The position numbers and the translations under genes are program-made. A stretch of 64,000 nucleotides of DNA, taken from NCBI GenBank assembly GCA_963854835.1, contig OY978526.1:27951073-28015072 (forward strand), read 5' to 3'. This document shows, in pieces, positions 26,241 through 38,249 of the stretch. This DNA is from Megamerina dolium. Its lineage: Eukaryota > Arthropoda > Insecta > Diptera > Megamerinidae. Each line of letters begins with the position of its first letter. Position 1 is the stretch's first letter. Under the pieces are notes generated by a model. That model was given only the letters and a program-made list of their open reading frames with translations. It was not told the DNA's origin and searched no databases.

Positions 26241-29200
26241 TATGGGAAAATATTTAAAATTCGCGACTTTCACATAATTACTCATAACTTGAATTATTTT
26301 TTCAACGATTTTATTCAGTAATTTCTCATTTTCTTTGTAAAGAAATAGGATTTATGGGGAATGATATAAAAATATTTTTATTTTTGTGATTTGTATTTTT
26401 TAGCGAATTTTTAATAAATTTTAATTAAGCACTTTGGTCGAAAAACAAAGAGTTGAGATAAAAAAAAATTATTTTAAAATTAAAATTATATTAAAAATTA
26501 AAAACTACTCAAGCGATTGAAAATATTGTTATTAGTTATTTGTTAGCTTGTTAGATTTTCTTTATTTTAGTACCTTCTAGAGTATGATTGATGGTTTCTG
26601 GCTCAAAATACGTTGTACGATAGTACGTTGTAAATGGTAGAATTAATTAAAAAAAAATTAATTAATGCGATTTACGAACTTAGAAGGGCAAAATTCTCGA
26701 TGAATGCTTTATTTTGATTTGAGCTCCATGTCGTTTAAAGAAAATATGTCGAAAGCCCTTCAAGGTTTGGGTTGGGATATACCGAAAATGGGTTGTATTC
26801 AATTCGGAAAATTTTTTTCTATTCGTCTTTCGAGTGCAATTCATGTTTTTTTATGTTTCTTGGTTGAGCACTTCATAATATAGGTCATAAATTAGCCTCA
26901 TTGATATTCACCTCCTTTCCTGTATTCAATTTGTTCTCATTCGCAGTGTAATTATTGCACCATTTCATCTTGAATGAATAAAAAGTTAATAAAATATTTT
27001 AAAATATTATTTATTATTGCTTGTATTTACTTTTAGATTTTAGGTATGATAGAATATAGTCAATAAAACATTTGTTATCGAAAAATTTTCTGAGACAACA
27101 AGTGATCTCAGAAGGTTCTCTACCTAACGGTACCTAAAGTTTGCACAAATTATTTTTCATCATCACTGAGAACCCATGCCAACCCAGCCATTGATCAGTA
27201 TACATTGAAATGCACTAATACACTCCAGTTGATTGTGTAATATTGAATAATCATACGATTTCTTTCAATATACATACGAGTGTACCCTCATACACATGCA
27301 TAGTGAATTTGCATACTAACTTGATCACAAATTAGAAATATGTTGGAATTGTAGCTATTAAAATTGCCTGGATTTTGTTAATAAATATATTAATTTTATT
27401 ATTGGTTCTAATGGACTGGAAATGTGTTATTTAAGTGCAATGTAATTATGATTTAAATATTTATTAGATACAAAAACAAAATACACAAAGTAATCATATG
27501 AATGGAAAAATTAAAACATACAACCTTATAATTAAACTATGTGTATAGGATGAGAGTTATACTTTGATATGGACTATTGAAATTAGTTGTTGATCTCGTA
27601 TCGATACACTTCCGGTCATTTATTAAATGATGTTTTTTTTTTGCTACGTTTAACATCATTATTATTATTATTATTATTAGTATGAATACATTGGAATATA
27701 TTCGTAATTAATTGCATATTAACACAATAATTAAAGGCATTGATATTGAAGTATTGCTACGTGTGCTACGTTAATAGCCTCCTCTTATATGCGTAAAAGC
27801 AAATAGAATATTTAATACGAAGTAATATCATGAAAAATGGAAAAACAAATAATATTTTTTATCAGAAAGCATTTCTTATTTTTTCTATGCTTCGGCTTTG
27901 GTTGATTTAATTTTTGCCAATTACTTAATATATATATACTTTTTAATTGGTACTTAGTTTCAATTTATGTAAATTGAATTCAAATTGAATACATTATTGG
28001 GATAAAAGAATTTTATTGACACGTTTCAATGAAGATTTAACATTATTTTATTGTGGTTTAATTTTTGCAATTCATTTATTTTTTTGCTTTTTTGTTTTTG
28101 TTTTGTTTTTACTTTTTATATATATTGTCAATTAGTAATCCATTAGAACAAAAATGGCAAAAAATTCTTTGACGTAGTTTATAAACATTTCCATGATATT
28201 AGTTGCGGGAAAAAAACAAAAATAAATAAATTTGAATCAGTTGAAAATAAATGAGAGAACATTTTTTTCTGTATTTGATATGCACATATTAATTAAAATG
28301 TTGAACCTTTCCAAAAGAAGATAGTTTAAGTAAAAAAGAAGAGACACAGAGAACATATGAAGTGGACAAATGGCTGCATAAAACTAAATTTTTGATTGAC
28401 ATTTACTGTTCTACATTTTAAGTTAATTATAATTAGCTGAGAAGAGTACCATATTCACAAATCGTCAAGATTTACATACCACAGCACATTTTGATTTCGA
28501 CACATGCAAGAATTCCTAAAATTAACATAATTGGAATTTATGACAATCCAGTGGAAACAGGTTCAGTAGAACCTAGATTAAACGTTTTTTTTCTCTAAAT
28601 GTATTAATCTAAAATTCAGAGGATTAGTATATCAATCAACTTAGTATTATATTAGTTGATTCTTAGCGAAATAACTTTTCTCTGAGTTTTATTACAGGCC
28701 TCTGACTGAAAGTTTTTTTTTATGACAGATGGCAGATGTCAGGTAAAGTGCCGGTATTAAAATATGGTTATATTTGATTTTAACTACCACTTGATTTGTT
28801 TGATATAGACGTTTTAACTAAAATTGGCTTCCATAATCAATTCCCTCACTTTAACTAAGGGTTGCTGATACGATTTATTAAAAAAAACCTACTCGAGATG
28901 GTTCATTGAAGTGACTTGACCATGCTATAAAGTTGAATGATCTCTTCTTAGATTCTGTCTTCTTTTCCACCAGCACTTCCTTGTAGATTACAGTGCCACC
29001 AGACGCAGATCGTAGTCTCCTGGGATCAAGATTTTCTTCGTTTGGATTTCTTCTCATCGGGAGACATTCATTTATTTCTACATTTCATGTCAACATATAA
29101 AAAAACCATTTCTAGACCTCATCGTTGTTGACCTCGACAAAAGACAAAATGGTACAGATGTCAAAAATGAATTATTTTGTCTCCTAAAAAAAAAAATAAA

Positions 29201-29289
29201 TAAATATGTGGCTCTTAAAGGCCCGAAGGGCTCATTGGCCGAGCTTTTCTTTGTCTCCTAGAGCTGTTTTTTTTTTCAAAAGAAATAAG

Positions 29290-30070
29290 GAGTATGTAAT
29301 TTTTGGAAGAAATGTGGAGAAGGAAAAATTTACGCTGGACAGCCATAAATTTCACCGCTTTTGAAGTGTGATTTCTGTTAAGTTATGAGGTTATTTTTCG
29401 AATTTTATTTAATTTCGTGTTCATTTTGTATGTGATCCTTCAAAGGGATGGAGATAGGGGTAAGCATGTTTGCAGGAAATGTTGAGTAGGAAAAATTAAT
29501 TGGTGTCAATCATACATTTCACTGATCTAGAAGCGGTTTCTGGATATCTGTAGGAATTTTTTTCGTTTCGCATGTGTTTTTTCGTGCATTCCATATGGAA
29601 GCCCTCTAAGAGGTGACTATAGAGCAAACATTAATGAGGATCGGACATACGTTTTACTATCTTAGAGACGATTTCTGGGCAGTTCTGGAGTTAATTGACG
29701 CTTTTATGTTTTTTTTTACGTTCATTTTGTATGAGAGTCCACTGAAACGGTGCACATAGGGTGTAAGTATGTTCGAAGGAAATATTAGAGATGAAAAAAT
29801 AAGTGGGAGTTACTCAAAAATTTCAACGCTCTAGATATGATTCCTATTTAGAAATTGAGTTATTTGTCGGTTTTCATCTATTTTTGTACCCATTTTCCAT
29901 TGGAGCCCCTAAAGGGTGCATTTAGGTTGTAAGTATGTTTGAAAAAAGGGTTAAGAAAGAAAAATATAGGGGTGTGAATCATACATTTCATTACATTATG
30001 AAAAATTCCATGGACAATTTTTTATTCTCAGGGATACAGTATACACTCTAGGGGTGATTACTGGACTTTT
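29290..30070 (+). repeat. ~165-bp repeat array
   Basis: Four to five units. The block CATACATTTCACTGxTCTAG recurs near 29345, 29510, 29648, 29811 and 29980; each unit also carries TTTTGTATGxGAxxCC and GATAGGGGTAAGCATGTTTG-like blocks. Confidence 0.75.
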
Positions 30071-32009
30071 ATTTCGTTTGAAAATCCATACAAAGAATTA
30101 TTGTCTACTTTTTATATTTTGTAAAAAAGTATGCTGACCCGAAAGTGGAATTTCATTTTGGCTTCTGTGAAAAATGCTTGAAATGATCCACATTATATGT
30201 TTTTTGCTGAGCTAGGCCATTTAAAACATAAAATTGGGGAAAAATCTTAAATACAAAAAACGTGGGAATTTATTGAAAATCCCCTTAGTCAACAAATACC
30301 AGAATAAATAAATGAATTTACATCTTTGTAAATGTGACTTCATAGTTACAATATATAAAAAATCTATACATTTTTTAATTAAGTATAGAATTTATTCATA
30401 GATATGAACTTTAGACTTGTGATATAAAAATTTTACATTTTTATTACAAATAAGTATGAATAATGAATGAAGAATATGAATTAATATATTTACTCCATAT
30501 GCTCTACACATTATCATCGGTGACATCTGACAAAGAGAGCCAAAATAAAAAACCATGTCTACCAATAATATAGCATATTTATGTATGAGTATTAGTAGTA
30601 GTATAAATATTGAAATTACACAAAACAAAGGCATATATGGTAATTTTGTAATACTACAATATCGTATGTATATATGATGACAAATATCTTCGTATTTTGC
30701 AATATTGTATTTGTAAATACATGCATATTTAAAGGTTTTTGCTTTTTCCTGTCAAATATAAGTGCGTGTCTCACGATCAACTCATTCAATTTACTACTAT
30801 ATATAGCTAACATCTAATATGTATTTATTAATATGCACATGTGTGTGTGTGTGTGTGTGTATAGCTTAGTTTAACTATTCACCGGTTATTGTAAATATGC
30901 TGTGGTTGCTACATGTATTCGATATAGATGTAGATTATATATCTATATTTTTTTTTTGTCTACTTTTTTACTACATACCTTGTAACTACTTCTTCTACTT
31001 CTACGTTGAATTAGTTTCTTCGACTATTGTCTGTCCATGCGTATAACAATGTGTCTGTGTGAAAAAACTGGTATTAAATGATTGCAAAATTAACATCGGT
31101 ATGCTTTTATTTCTGCATTTATCGCATATATGTAGTTGATGTCGCTTTATATTGTGCTGGTAGTGGTGTGATGATTATACGTATTAGGTGGTTTGAAATT
31201 TTACTTGATGTTGATGACGATGCAGCGATGGTGGTGGTGGCCACAAAGCAGTACGATTAGTTTGCACCATTTTTATGAGAAGCATTATTTACACATAAAG
31301 TATGCCATTACCTAATGGGTGCCTACGCTGATTATTGTTAGTATCGATAAATGTGCTTGTGTGGAGTTAATTTGTCTCTTGTAAAATATCTCTCTCTTAT
31401 ACCTACTAGTATGTATTGTATATAAGTAGTGCATTTATTTGTAGAAAATATTAAATATTGAATATTTCTGAAATTTCCATTCTTTACATCAATTTATCAC
31501 TGTCATGGTTAATTAATTTTTGTTATAAGCGAAAAAAAGTCTAACACCTTGTGTTGAAAATTGGAGATTAATTTCTTTTTGGCGAACAAAAAACAAAAAA
31601 AAAAGAGTTAAATGAACAACCCGAGGCATTGTATATATAATTTTCTTTGCATATTTTCATCAAACATTAACATATTATTACCAATATCAGTATAAAGTCA
31701 ACAATGTTTTCTATAAATGAGAGTCGGACTTTTTCCAGTGATTATATTGAATTGTGCTAGTATGCAGTGCATCATAATTAAACCATCAAACTAAAATATG
31801 ATACGTATATTGTCGCACCTACATATTATGACTCATAAAATAATTATAATTATTTTCGTGTTCTAGCTAGCTGTCTTCATTATTTATTCAAAAATCGTAA
31901 TCAATTCTGAATATTCTGAATGAACTATCAGTTTATATAACATTCTCAGAGTCATGTATTTGTATAGTTTCCACAAAACTATTATATTTATGTGGAGTAA
32001 ATTCATTTA
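30071..32009. other. Non-coding spacer between two ~165-bp arrays
   Basis: Holds a (TG)n tract at about 30840-30861. Frames of 60-80 codons are hydrophobic and A+T-driven. No gene supported. Confidence 0.6.
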
Positions 32010-33110
32010 ATAAGTATTACATTTCATCACTCTAGAGGCGATTCCTAGGCAGCTACGGGGATATTTGTCGATTTTTGGTTGTTTAACGTGCATTTTTTAT
32101 GTTAGCTCCCTTAAGGAGTACTAATAGAGAGAAGTATGTCTAAAGGAAAAGTTGGTAAAAATAAATTAATAGGGTTCGCTCATACATTTCATAGCTCTAG
32201 GGACGATTTCTAGGTCGCTATGTTGATATTTATCGATTTTCGGGTGTTTTACGTTCATTTTATATGGGAATTTTCTTAAGGGGAACAACCAGAGGGTAAA
32301 TATATTTGAAGGAAATATTGATAAAAATAAATTAAATTAGGGGTCGATCATATATTTCACTGCTTTCGGGGCGATTCCTGGGCAGATATGGGCATATTTG
32401 TAAATTTTCAGCTATTTGCATGGGTTCTCCCTTAAGGGGTATAGTTAGAGAGTAAGTATGTTAGGAGGAAATATTGATCAAGAAAACTTAGTGAGGGTCA
32501 GTCATACATTTCACTACTCTAGAGATGATTTCTAGATAGCTGTTCGCATATTTATCGATTTTCAGCTATTTCCACGTTCATTTTGTATGGGATCTCCTTT
32601 AAGGGGTATAATTAGAGAGTAAGTATGTTAGGAGGAAATATAGATCAAGAAAAATTAATGAGAGTCGGTCATACAATTTACTACTCTATAGACGATTTAT
32701 GGGCAGCTGTATGAATATTTATAGATTTTTAGCTTTTTGCACGTTCATTTTGTATGGGAGCTCGGTTGTGGGGAGGATATAAAGGGTAAGAATGTTCGGA
32801 TGAAAGATTGGAAAAGAAAAATTAATGGTGGTCGATACATACATTTCACTGTTCTATGTGCGATTCCTATGATGATATTTGTCGATTTTCAGGTGTTTTA
32901 TAAGCATTTTGTATAAGAGCTCAACAAGGAGTGCAGATAGAATGTAATAATATTCAGAGAATATATTGGAAAAGAAAAAATACTGATGGTCGGATATACT
33001 TATCACACCCCTAGAAGCAATTTCTGGGCGGCTATGGTTTTTGGTTTACGTTCGCAGGTGTTTTAGAGTTCATTTTATAGGGAAACCATTCTAGATTATG
33101 AAGATAAGGT
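32010..33110 (+). repeat. ~165-bp repeat array, best preserved
   Basis: Six to seven units. The anchor ATTTCA falls at 32021, 32186, 32354, 32508, 32676 and 32843, spacings of 154-168 bp. Each unit has CATACATTTCACTxCTCTAG, a GCGATTCCTGGGCAGCTATG-like block, ATATTTxTCGATTTTCAGxT, TTCATTTTGTATGGGAGCTC, and TTAGAGAGTAAGTATGTTAG. Units are about 75-90% alike by eye. Confidence 0.85.
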
Positions 33111-34579
33111 TCTATCGCTTAATTGTCATCTTTGAGAGAAATATAATATTTGCTATAGCAATCAAAAAAACATAAAATAAATACTCGTTTTGCATATGTG
33201 CATTCGTACATCCATACATTAATATGTATATGCATACATCATCGCATGGCGATGTTGTAATAAACAGGCTGATGATGTTATAATTTCAATAGTCGTTGTT
33301 CTTCTTTTTTTTTTTTGCTTTTTTTTCTCTCTCTCTCTCACTTGTTACATATTGCTGCAGCATGAAATAAAAAGTGGTAATTCAACTTTTTGCCAACATT
33401 TGTTTGTTGTGCTTATGCTCCATAGTATGTACTATGGTGTATTTAACTCTCTATGACCGGTTTCTTTTGCGAAAAAGAAGGCAAATTCATACACAGACCC
33501 ACTCACAGAAAATGTTGATATTAAATGTTGCATTATACGTATATGCAACAACTATCAAATGGCTACGCATACTTGAATGTTGGTATGCAATTATATTATG
33601 TGTGTGTGCGTGTGTGTTTGTGAGTGAATTTTCTGCTCGATGTTGTTTGCTGATGACTAAATATTGTTGCAGTTGCATATTCGATGCGACTGGTATGGTG
33701 CATGTGGTTGTGGTGATAAGTGCTACACGTACAGATGTTTATGTGAAATTATGTCATAGGAAAAGTTGAGTCAGAGCAACTTGTTATTGCTGTTGCTGTG
33801 TTTACTATTATTATTGTTGTTGCATCGGCACTTGCATTGCAACAAAATGTGTGTGTGTGCATGTGTGTATAAATAAAGTTGAAAATCATGTTGTTGCATG
33901 GACTTTGTAAAAGAAAAACGAAACGAATGCAGACATACAGACACGAGTTAGTTGTGTAGTTGCCAAAAGCATTATTTGTTTAATTAATGTGTGGATAATA
34001 TAGTTGTAATATATGTAGTTATGGTATAGCTCGAGAGCGAAAGTATTATTTTGATTTGCTTTCTTGATCGCACAGTGTTGGTATAAAATTGTATTGAGCA
34101 GATTTCAATTGAAATTCTTAGCTCGTCATTGACGGCACTGCTTTGTTTGGTTTCCTAACATAATCGGCTTCTTTTTGGTTTTCATTGTATTTGGTGTCTA
34201 TGTATTTGCCGCTTTCAAATATATACATTGCTTTTTATTCAATATGATATATGCGATATGATATATTTAGTTCATTTGCAATCAATGGCACGTTTTTCGC
34301 AAAATTATATTTTTATTTATTACCATTATTGTTGTGGTTAATGCTGTAGTGGTAGTAGCAGTTGTTGTTGTTGCTGTTTTTGTTATTATAATTATAATTA
34401 TAATTATTATTTATGACTAATATGGGCTTAAACTATGAGGAAAACGTACAAGTAGAATTTATAAGGGAAGTGTTTTTATTTTATTAATTTCATTGTCAAC
34501 CATGCGCATGTGCGAACAATTAGAGGGTGAAGAATTTAAAATTTCGCGAATTATGTATGCATCCATACAAAAAACACTA
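33111..34579. other. Non-coding spacer
   Basis: Has (CT)n near 33327-33340, several (TG)n and TTG stretches. The 131-codon frame at 33374-33769 has no motif and unusual Cys/Val runs from TGTGTG sequence, so I do not call it a gene. Confidence 0.6.
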
Positions 34580-35110
34580 TAAATGTAATTTTTGTCTTTT
34601 TTCAATAGAATTAACAACAGAATTAACAACAACAACAACATAATTAATGCATTTTTTAAATGACCCAGTGGAAGTGGCAGTTCTGGTCGATAGTAGTACA
34701 TTGAAGCAATGTCGAAAAATGTTTGGAATAATATCGAAATTATTTTCAAATGAAAAAACTTTTTTCGACAGTACTGCAAACAAATTTCTTTTCGACATTA
34801 GCGTAGACATTTGTGCAATAATGTCAAAAATTTTAAATCCAACTATGGCCCATATTATTAACTTTTTTTTCGACATTATTTAAATTTTATGCAATAATGT
34901 CGAACTTTTGAAAAAATTTTGGGACATAAATTCCGACAATATTTTTGAAACATTTTTGTTTTGAAAAATAAAACAGAATAAATGTAATCTTTGCTCTTAA
35001 AATTTGCTTATTATTAATAACAACAACAACAACAATAATAAAATTCAATAATTCAATCAAATTTTTAAATGTCCCAGTGAAAGTCGCAAGTTCGCTATAA
35101 GAAAAATATA
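34580..35110 (+). repeat. Direct duplication of a ~400-bp unit
   Basis: AAATGTAATxTTTG (34581 and 34980), an AACAACAACAACAA tract (about 34617 and 35019) and TTTTTAAATGxCCCAGTG followed by GAAGT or AAAGT (about 34652 and 35061) recur in the same order at spacing of 399-409 bp. The intervening sequence carries the AATAATGTCGAA words described separately. Confidence 0.75.
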
Positions 35111-35470
35111 ATAAATTAATATGTGGCACTTATAAGCCCCAAAGGACCCTTTGGTAGAGCTTCGCTACCAGTACGGTTGTGCGTGTTAAATTTTTAGTGT
35201 TGAGAACCCTTGTTATATCACTTTTTCTAAGTTTTGTAAACAGCTTTGCAATAATGTCGAAACCTCAATTCCTCTTTCCACTCTTTCAACCACACCTTCA
35301 ACCTATACTGAGATATTTAAAAATACGTATGATTCACATTTATCCAAATATTATACATTATTTGTTCGACATTATTCCAATGTTTCTTTTGCAATAATGT
35401 CGAAAATATAAATCCATAACTCCAATAATGTCACAAAAGCCCAACACATTTGTCGTCATTATTGCAGAAA
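34700..35470. repeat. Cluster of AATAATGTCGAA words on both strands
   Basis: The word GCAATAATGTCGAA, or close variants, occurs at about 34705, 34727, 34815, 34891, 35248, 35391 and 35423. Its reverse complement TTCGACATTATT occurs at about 34763, 34790, 34869, 34931, 35365 and 35454. Pairs often face each other about 10-20 bp apart. Confidence 0.8.
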
Positions 35471-35479
35471 TTTTAGAAC

Positions 35480-37317
35480 ATAAATACATACAATCCTAAA
35501 TCATTGTCGATGTACAACTAAAATGTTCAATTTACCGTTAAACTCACATTCTCGCGTCACTTGTGTCATTTAATAATCAGCAACTCATTAAGTTTTCTAC
35601 TCATTCTTGATTTTTTCCCCCATTAAAAAAATTTTTTTTTCTCATAAATAATAATATTTTCTTAATTCACAACTTTTGCTCAAAAAAATAGAATTAATTT
35701 ATTCAGTTTTATGTTTTTTAAAAGTAATAATTATTTATGATTTTTATTATAAATATTTTTTTTTTTTGCTTGCTTAGAAGAAGAAGAATCATTTTATATG
35801 TCATTCAAATGTAATTACTGCCTACGCGACTGAGCCGATTGTTAGGTTTGAGTTAAAAATAAAAGAAGAAGCACATAGAAGAAAATTAAGTTAGTAACAA
35901 CAATCGCAATGCTTTTTGGCAGACATTTAGAGACATTGTTATCTATTTTGTATGCAATAAGCGTCTAATATTTTTTCTTACTCTCTATTATGCTGGTTTT
36001 TTGCTGTCATCGTCTTCGTTATCGTTCTTTTTTTATTGTTGCTCTCTTCGTTGGATTCGTAGTTGTTGTTGTTGTTACCGTTGTTGTCACTGTTGTTGAT
36101 GCTTACTCAAATTTATGATTAGCTAGTAAATGTTATGTGTTTCTATATTTTGCTTTATAACTTGCTTGAATTCATCTTCAATGAAGGTCTTTAGAAATAT
36201 GTATGTATTATTGTTGTTGTCTACTAGTGCCTACTAGTATTAGTATTGTATCATTATTTGTAACTAATAACGACTACAATTTTCCGTTTGGCTAAACAGA
36301 AAGATACAATTCCATATTTGTGCATTCAAATATATACATAGACTTCCGTGATTTGATCTAATCGATTTGAACGAGGCATGGAAAACTGCATAATTTTCAA
36401 GAAAATTTGAAGAGAGAATATTACAGATTTTATTTATTATTACACTCTGACGATAAAGAGTGAAAACGAAGTTAAATTGTACAATCATCACTGATGTGAT
36501 ATTTAATGACAAATATCTAGAAGTAGACCAGAAATGAATTGACCAAAGCCAAAATAACACGTGCTATGGGTTTACAAAAACATATTCATATGCAAGTGGG
36601 TATACTTAGTGTAAGCTAGCTCGTCAGCATATTTTAATCATCAGTAGTAGCTTTGTAATGTTAATAATAATTACAACTAAGCAATAAAACCAGCAAGAAC
36701 AACAACAACAATAGCGATAGCATTAAAGCCAGTATTAAATGCAGTTTACCTCCAGTTTCAAAGTAATTATTATTGTTGTACATATGGACAGACAGACGCA
36801 TACGCTCGCACATTCATTTAGGCCGTCATAAAGTGCGCTTTAAGCCATTTTTTTTCGATTGCTGTTGTTGTTTTTGTTTTTGTTTTTTTTTTTTTGGTTT
36901 TAATATTTAGTTGTTTATTTTTTGTTTTCAAAATACCGACTTATATTTTAATCAAGGCCATTTTATTTAAGTACTTCTATTTGGTAGTTCATCTGTTCGT
37001 TTACATATTTTTTTTTGGTGTCTATTTTAAGCTTGCATATAGTTGTATATATGTTTACGTATTTATTAATTTATGATTTCTGTTGTTATTGCTTCTTTAT
37101 ACGATATTTTTCGCTTCGGAAATCATTCCACTCATACAGACTATCTACATATATGGTATTTCCCAATATTTTGAAACATCATTTTCGTTGGCACTATTGT
37201 TACCGTTGTCGGTAAATATTTGTGCGTATGTGTATATGATTGTTGGATTGTGTGATTATTAAGTTGGCAAATATACTCAAAAGTTGTTCAAATTATGGCC
37301 AACTAGTTTTGCATTAA
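35480..37317. other. Non-coding spacer
   Basis: TTGTTG stretches near 36060-36100 and poly-T runs. No gene, no recognised element. Confidence 0.6.
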
Positions 37318-37690
37318 TCGCATTTGTGTAGCAGTGTTATTGTAGTAGTAGTAATAGTCAATAGTAGTAATAGTAGTAGTCGGTAGTAGTCAATAGTAGA
37401 AGTAGTTATCAATATTAAAGTAGTAAGGACTTTATTAGTAATTGTTGTAAAATGCAATAGTACTACTAACAGTAGTAGTAGTAGTAGTCAGTAATAGAAA
37501 TAGAACTAGTCGTCGTAGAAGTAGTTCCAGTAGTAGAAGTAGTAATCATAATAGTAGTAGTAGTTGGAGTATGTGTAGAACTAGTCGCAGTAGCAGTTGT
37601 AATTTTAATAGTAGTAGTTGTAGTAGTAGCACTTGTCTTAATAGTGTAAATAGAACTAGTCACAGTAGTAGTCAGTAGTCGTAATATGAA
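37318..37690. repeat. Imperfect (TAG)n microsatellite block
   Basis: About 370 bp dominated by AGT/TAG triplets with interruptions such as GTCGTAGAAG and CAATATTAAAG. It produces spurious low-complexity frames on the minus strand. Confidence 0.9.
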
Positions 37691-37854
37691 TAAACAGTAG
37701 CAGAAGTCGCTTTATTAGTAGATCTTGTTGTTGTTGTTGTTGTAATATTAGTCATATGACCAATAATGATGGGAAATGATTTCGATCATATGGTGGTCAT
37801 CATAGAAGAATCTCAGGCACATTATTTTGGAGCACCAATTCTTGAAAACATTTT

Positions 37855-38241
37855 TCAACCATTTCGTTGTATCACATCACATATTAGAGGCCTGTGTGTA
37901 GGTCCATTGCTACAGATAATACTGCTGCAGGCAATCGAGCATGTGGCACCGATCTGTTGGAAGCAAAAAATCAAATTGTCGCCATTGACAGTGACTGATC
38001 GATTTACTACATTTTTGAAAAAGTATGTTTTTATTATCACAAAAAACCAAACCAAAAGTTGTATGTTTTTGGTATACTTTGGTAGTTTATGAGTCATCTG
38101 TGAGTCATTAGTGTTGCTCGAACTGTGACAATTTTGCTTATTCCATTGAACCAGAAGTGAACCACATCTGTGAATACAATTTGTCGATAAAACATCATTT
38201 TGAAAAGACACCCTGTTGTAGTAGTATAATACCTTGTGCAT
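37855..38241 (-). pseudogene. Strongly decayed mariner-like transposase fragment
   Basis: One minus-strand frame stays open over the fragment. It contains NKQNC, then YFFKN followed by VTVNGD, then FQQIGATC and RNG near the end. The order and spacing resemble the central part of the DD41D-type transposase at 5239-6324 (NKQNCRIWG, YFFKNDDG, VTVNSERY, FQQDGATCH). The catalytic Asp of QQD is Ile here. No terminal repeats were found. The identification rests on several short matches in the correct order, so it is moderately secure. Confidence 0.5.
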
Positions 38242-38249
38242 GATGTAAA

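Larger units (their letters stand above)
21160..29200. other. Long non-coding stretch, possibly first-intron sequence
   Basis: Apart from the duplications at 22.1-22.7 kb, the (AAC)n tract, a (CA)n tract near 25503-25523 and one ~165-bp unit at 26.1 kb, I see nothing. The largest frame (169 codons, 24850-25359 +) is rich in Cys/Phe runs from TTG repeats and is not credible. Confidence 0.6.

Noticed and set aside
33374..33769. 131-codon plus-strand open frame with hydrophobic stretches
   Set aside because: Passes through TGTGTG and TTG repeats; no recognisable domain or start context.
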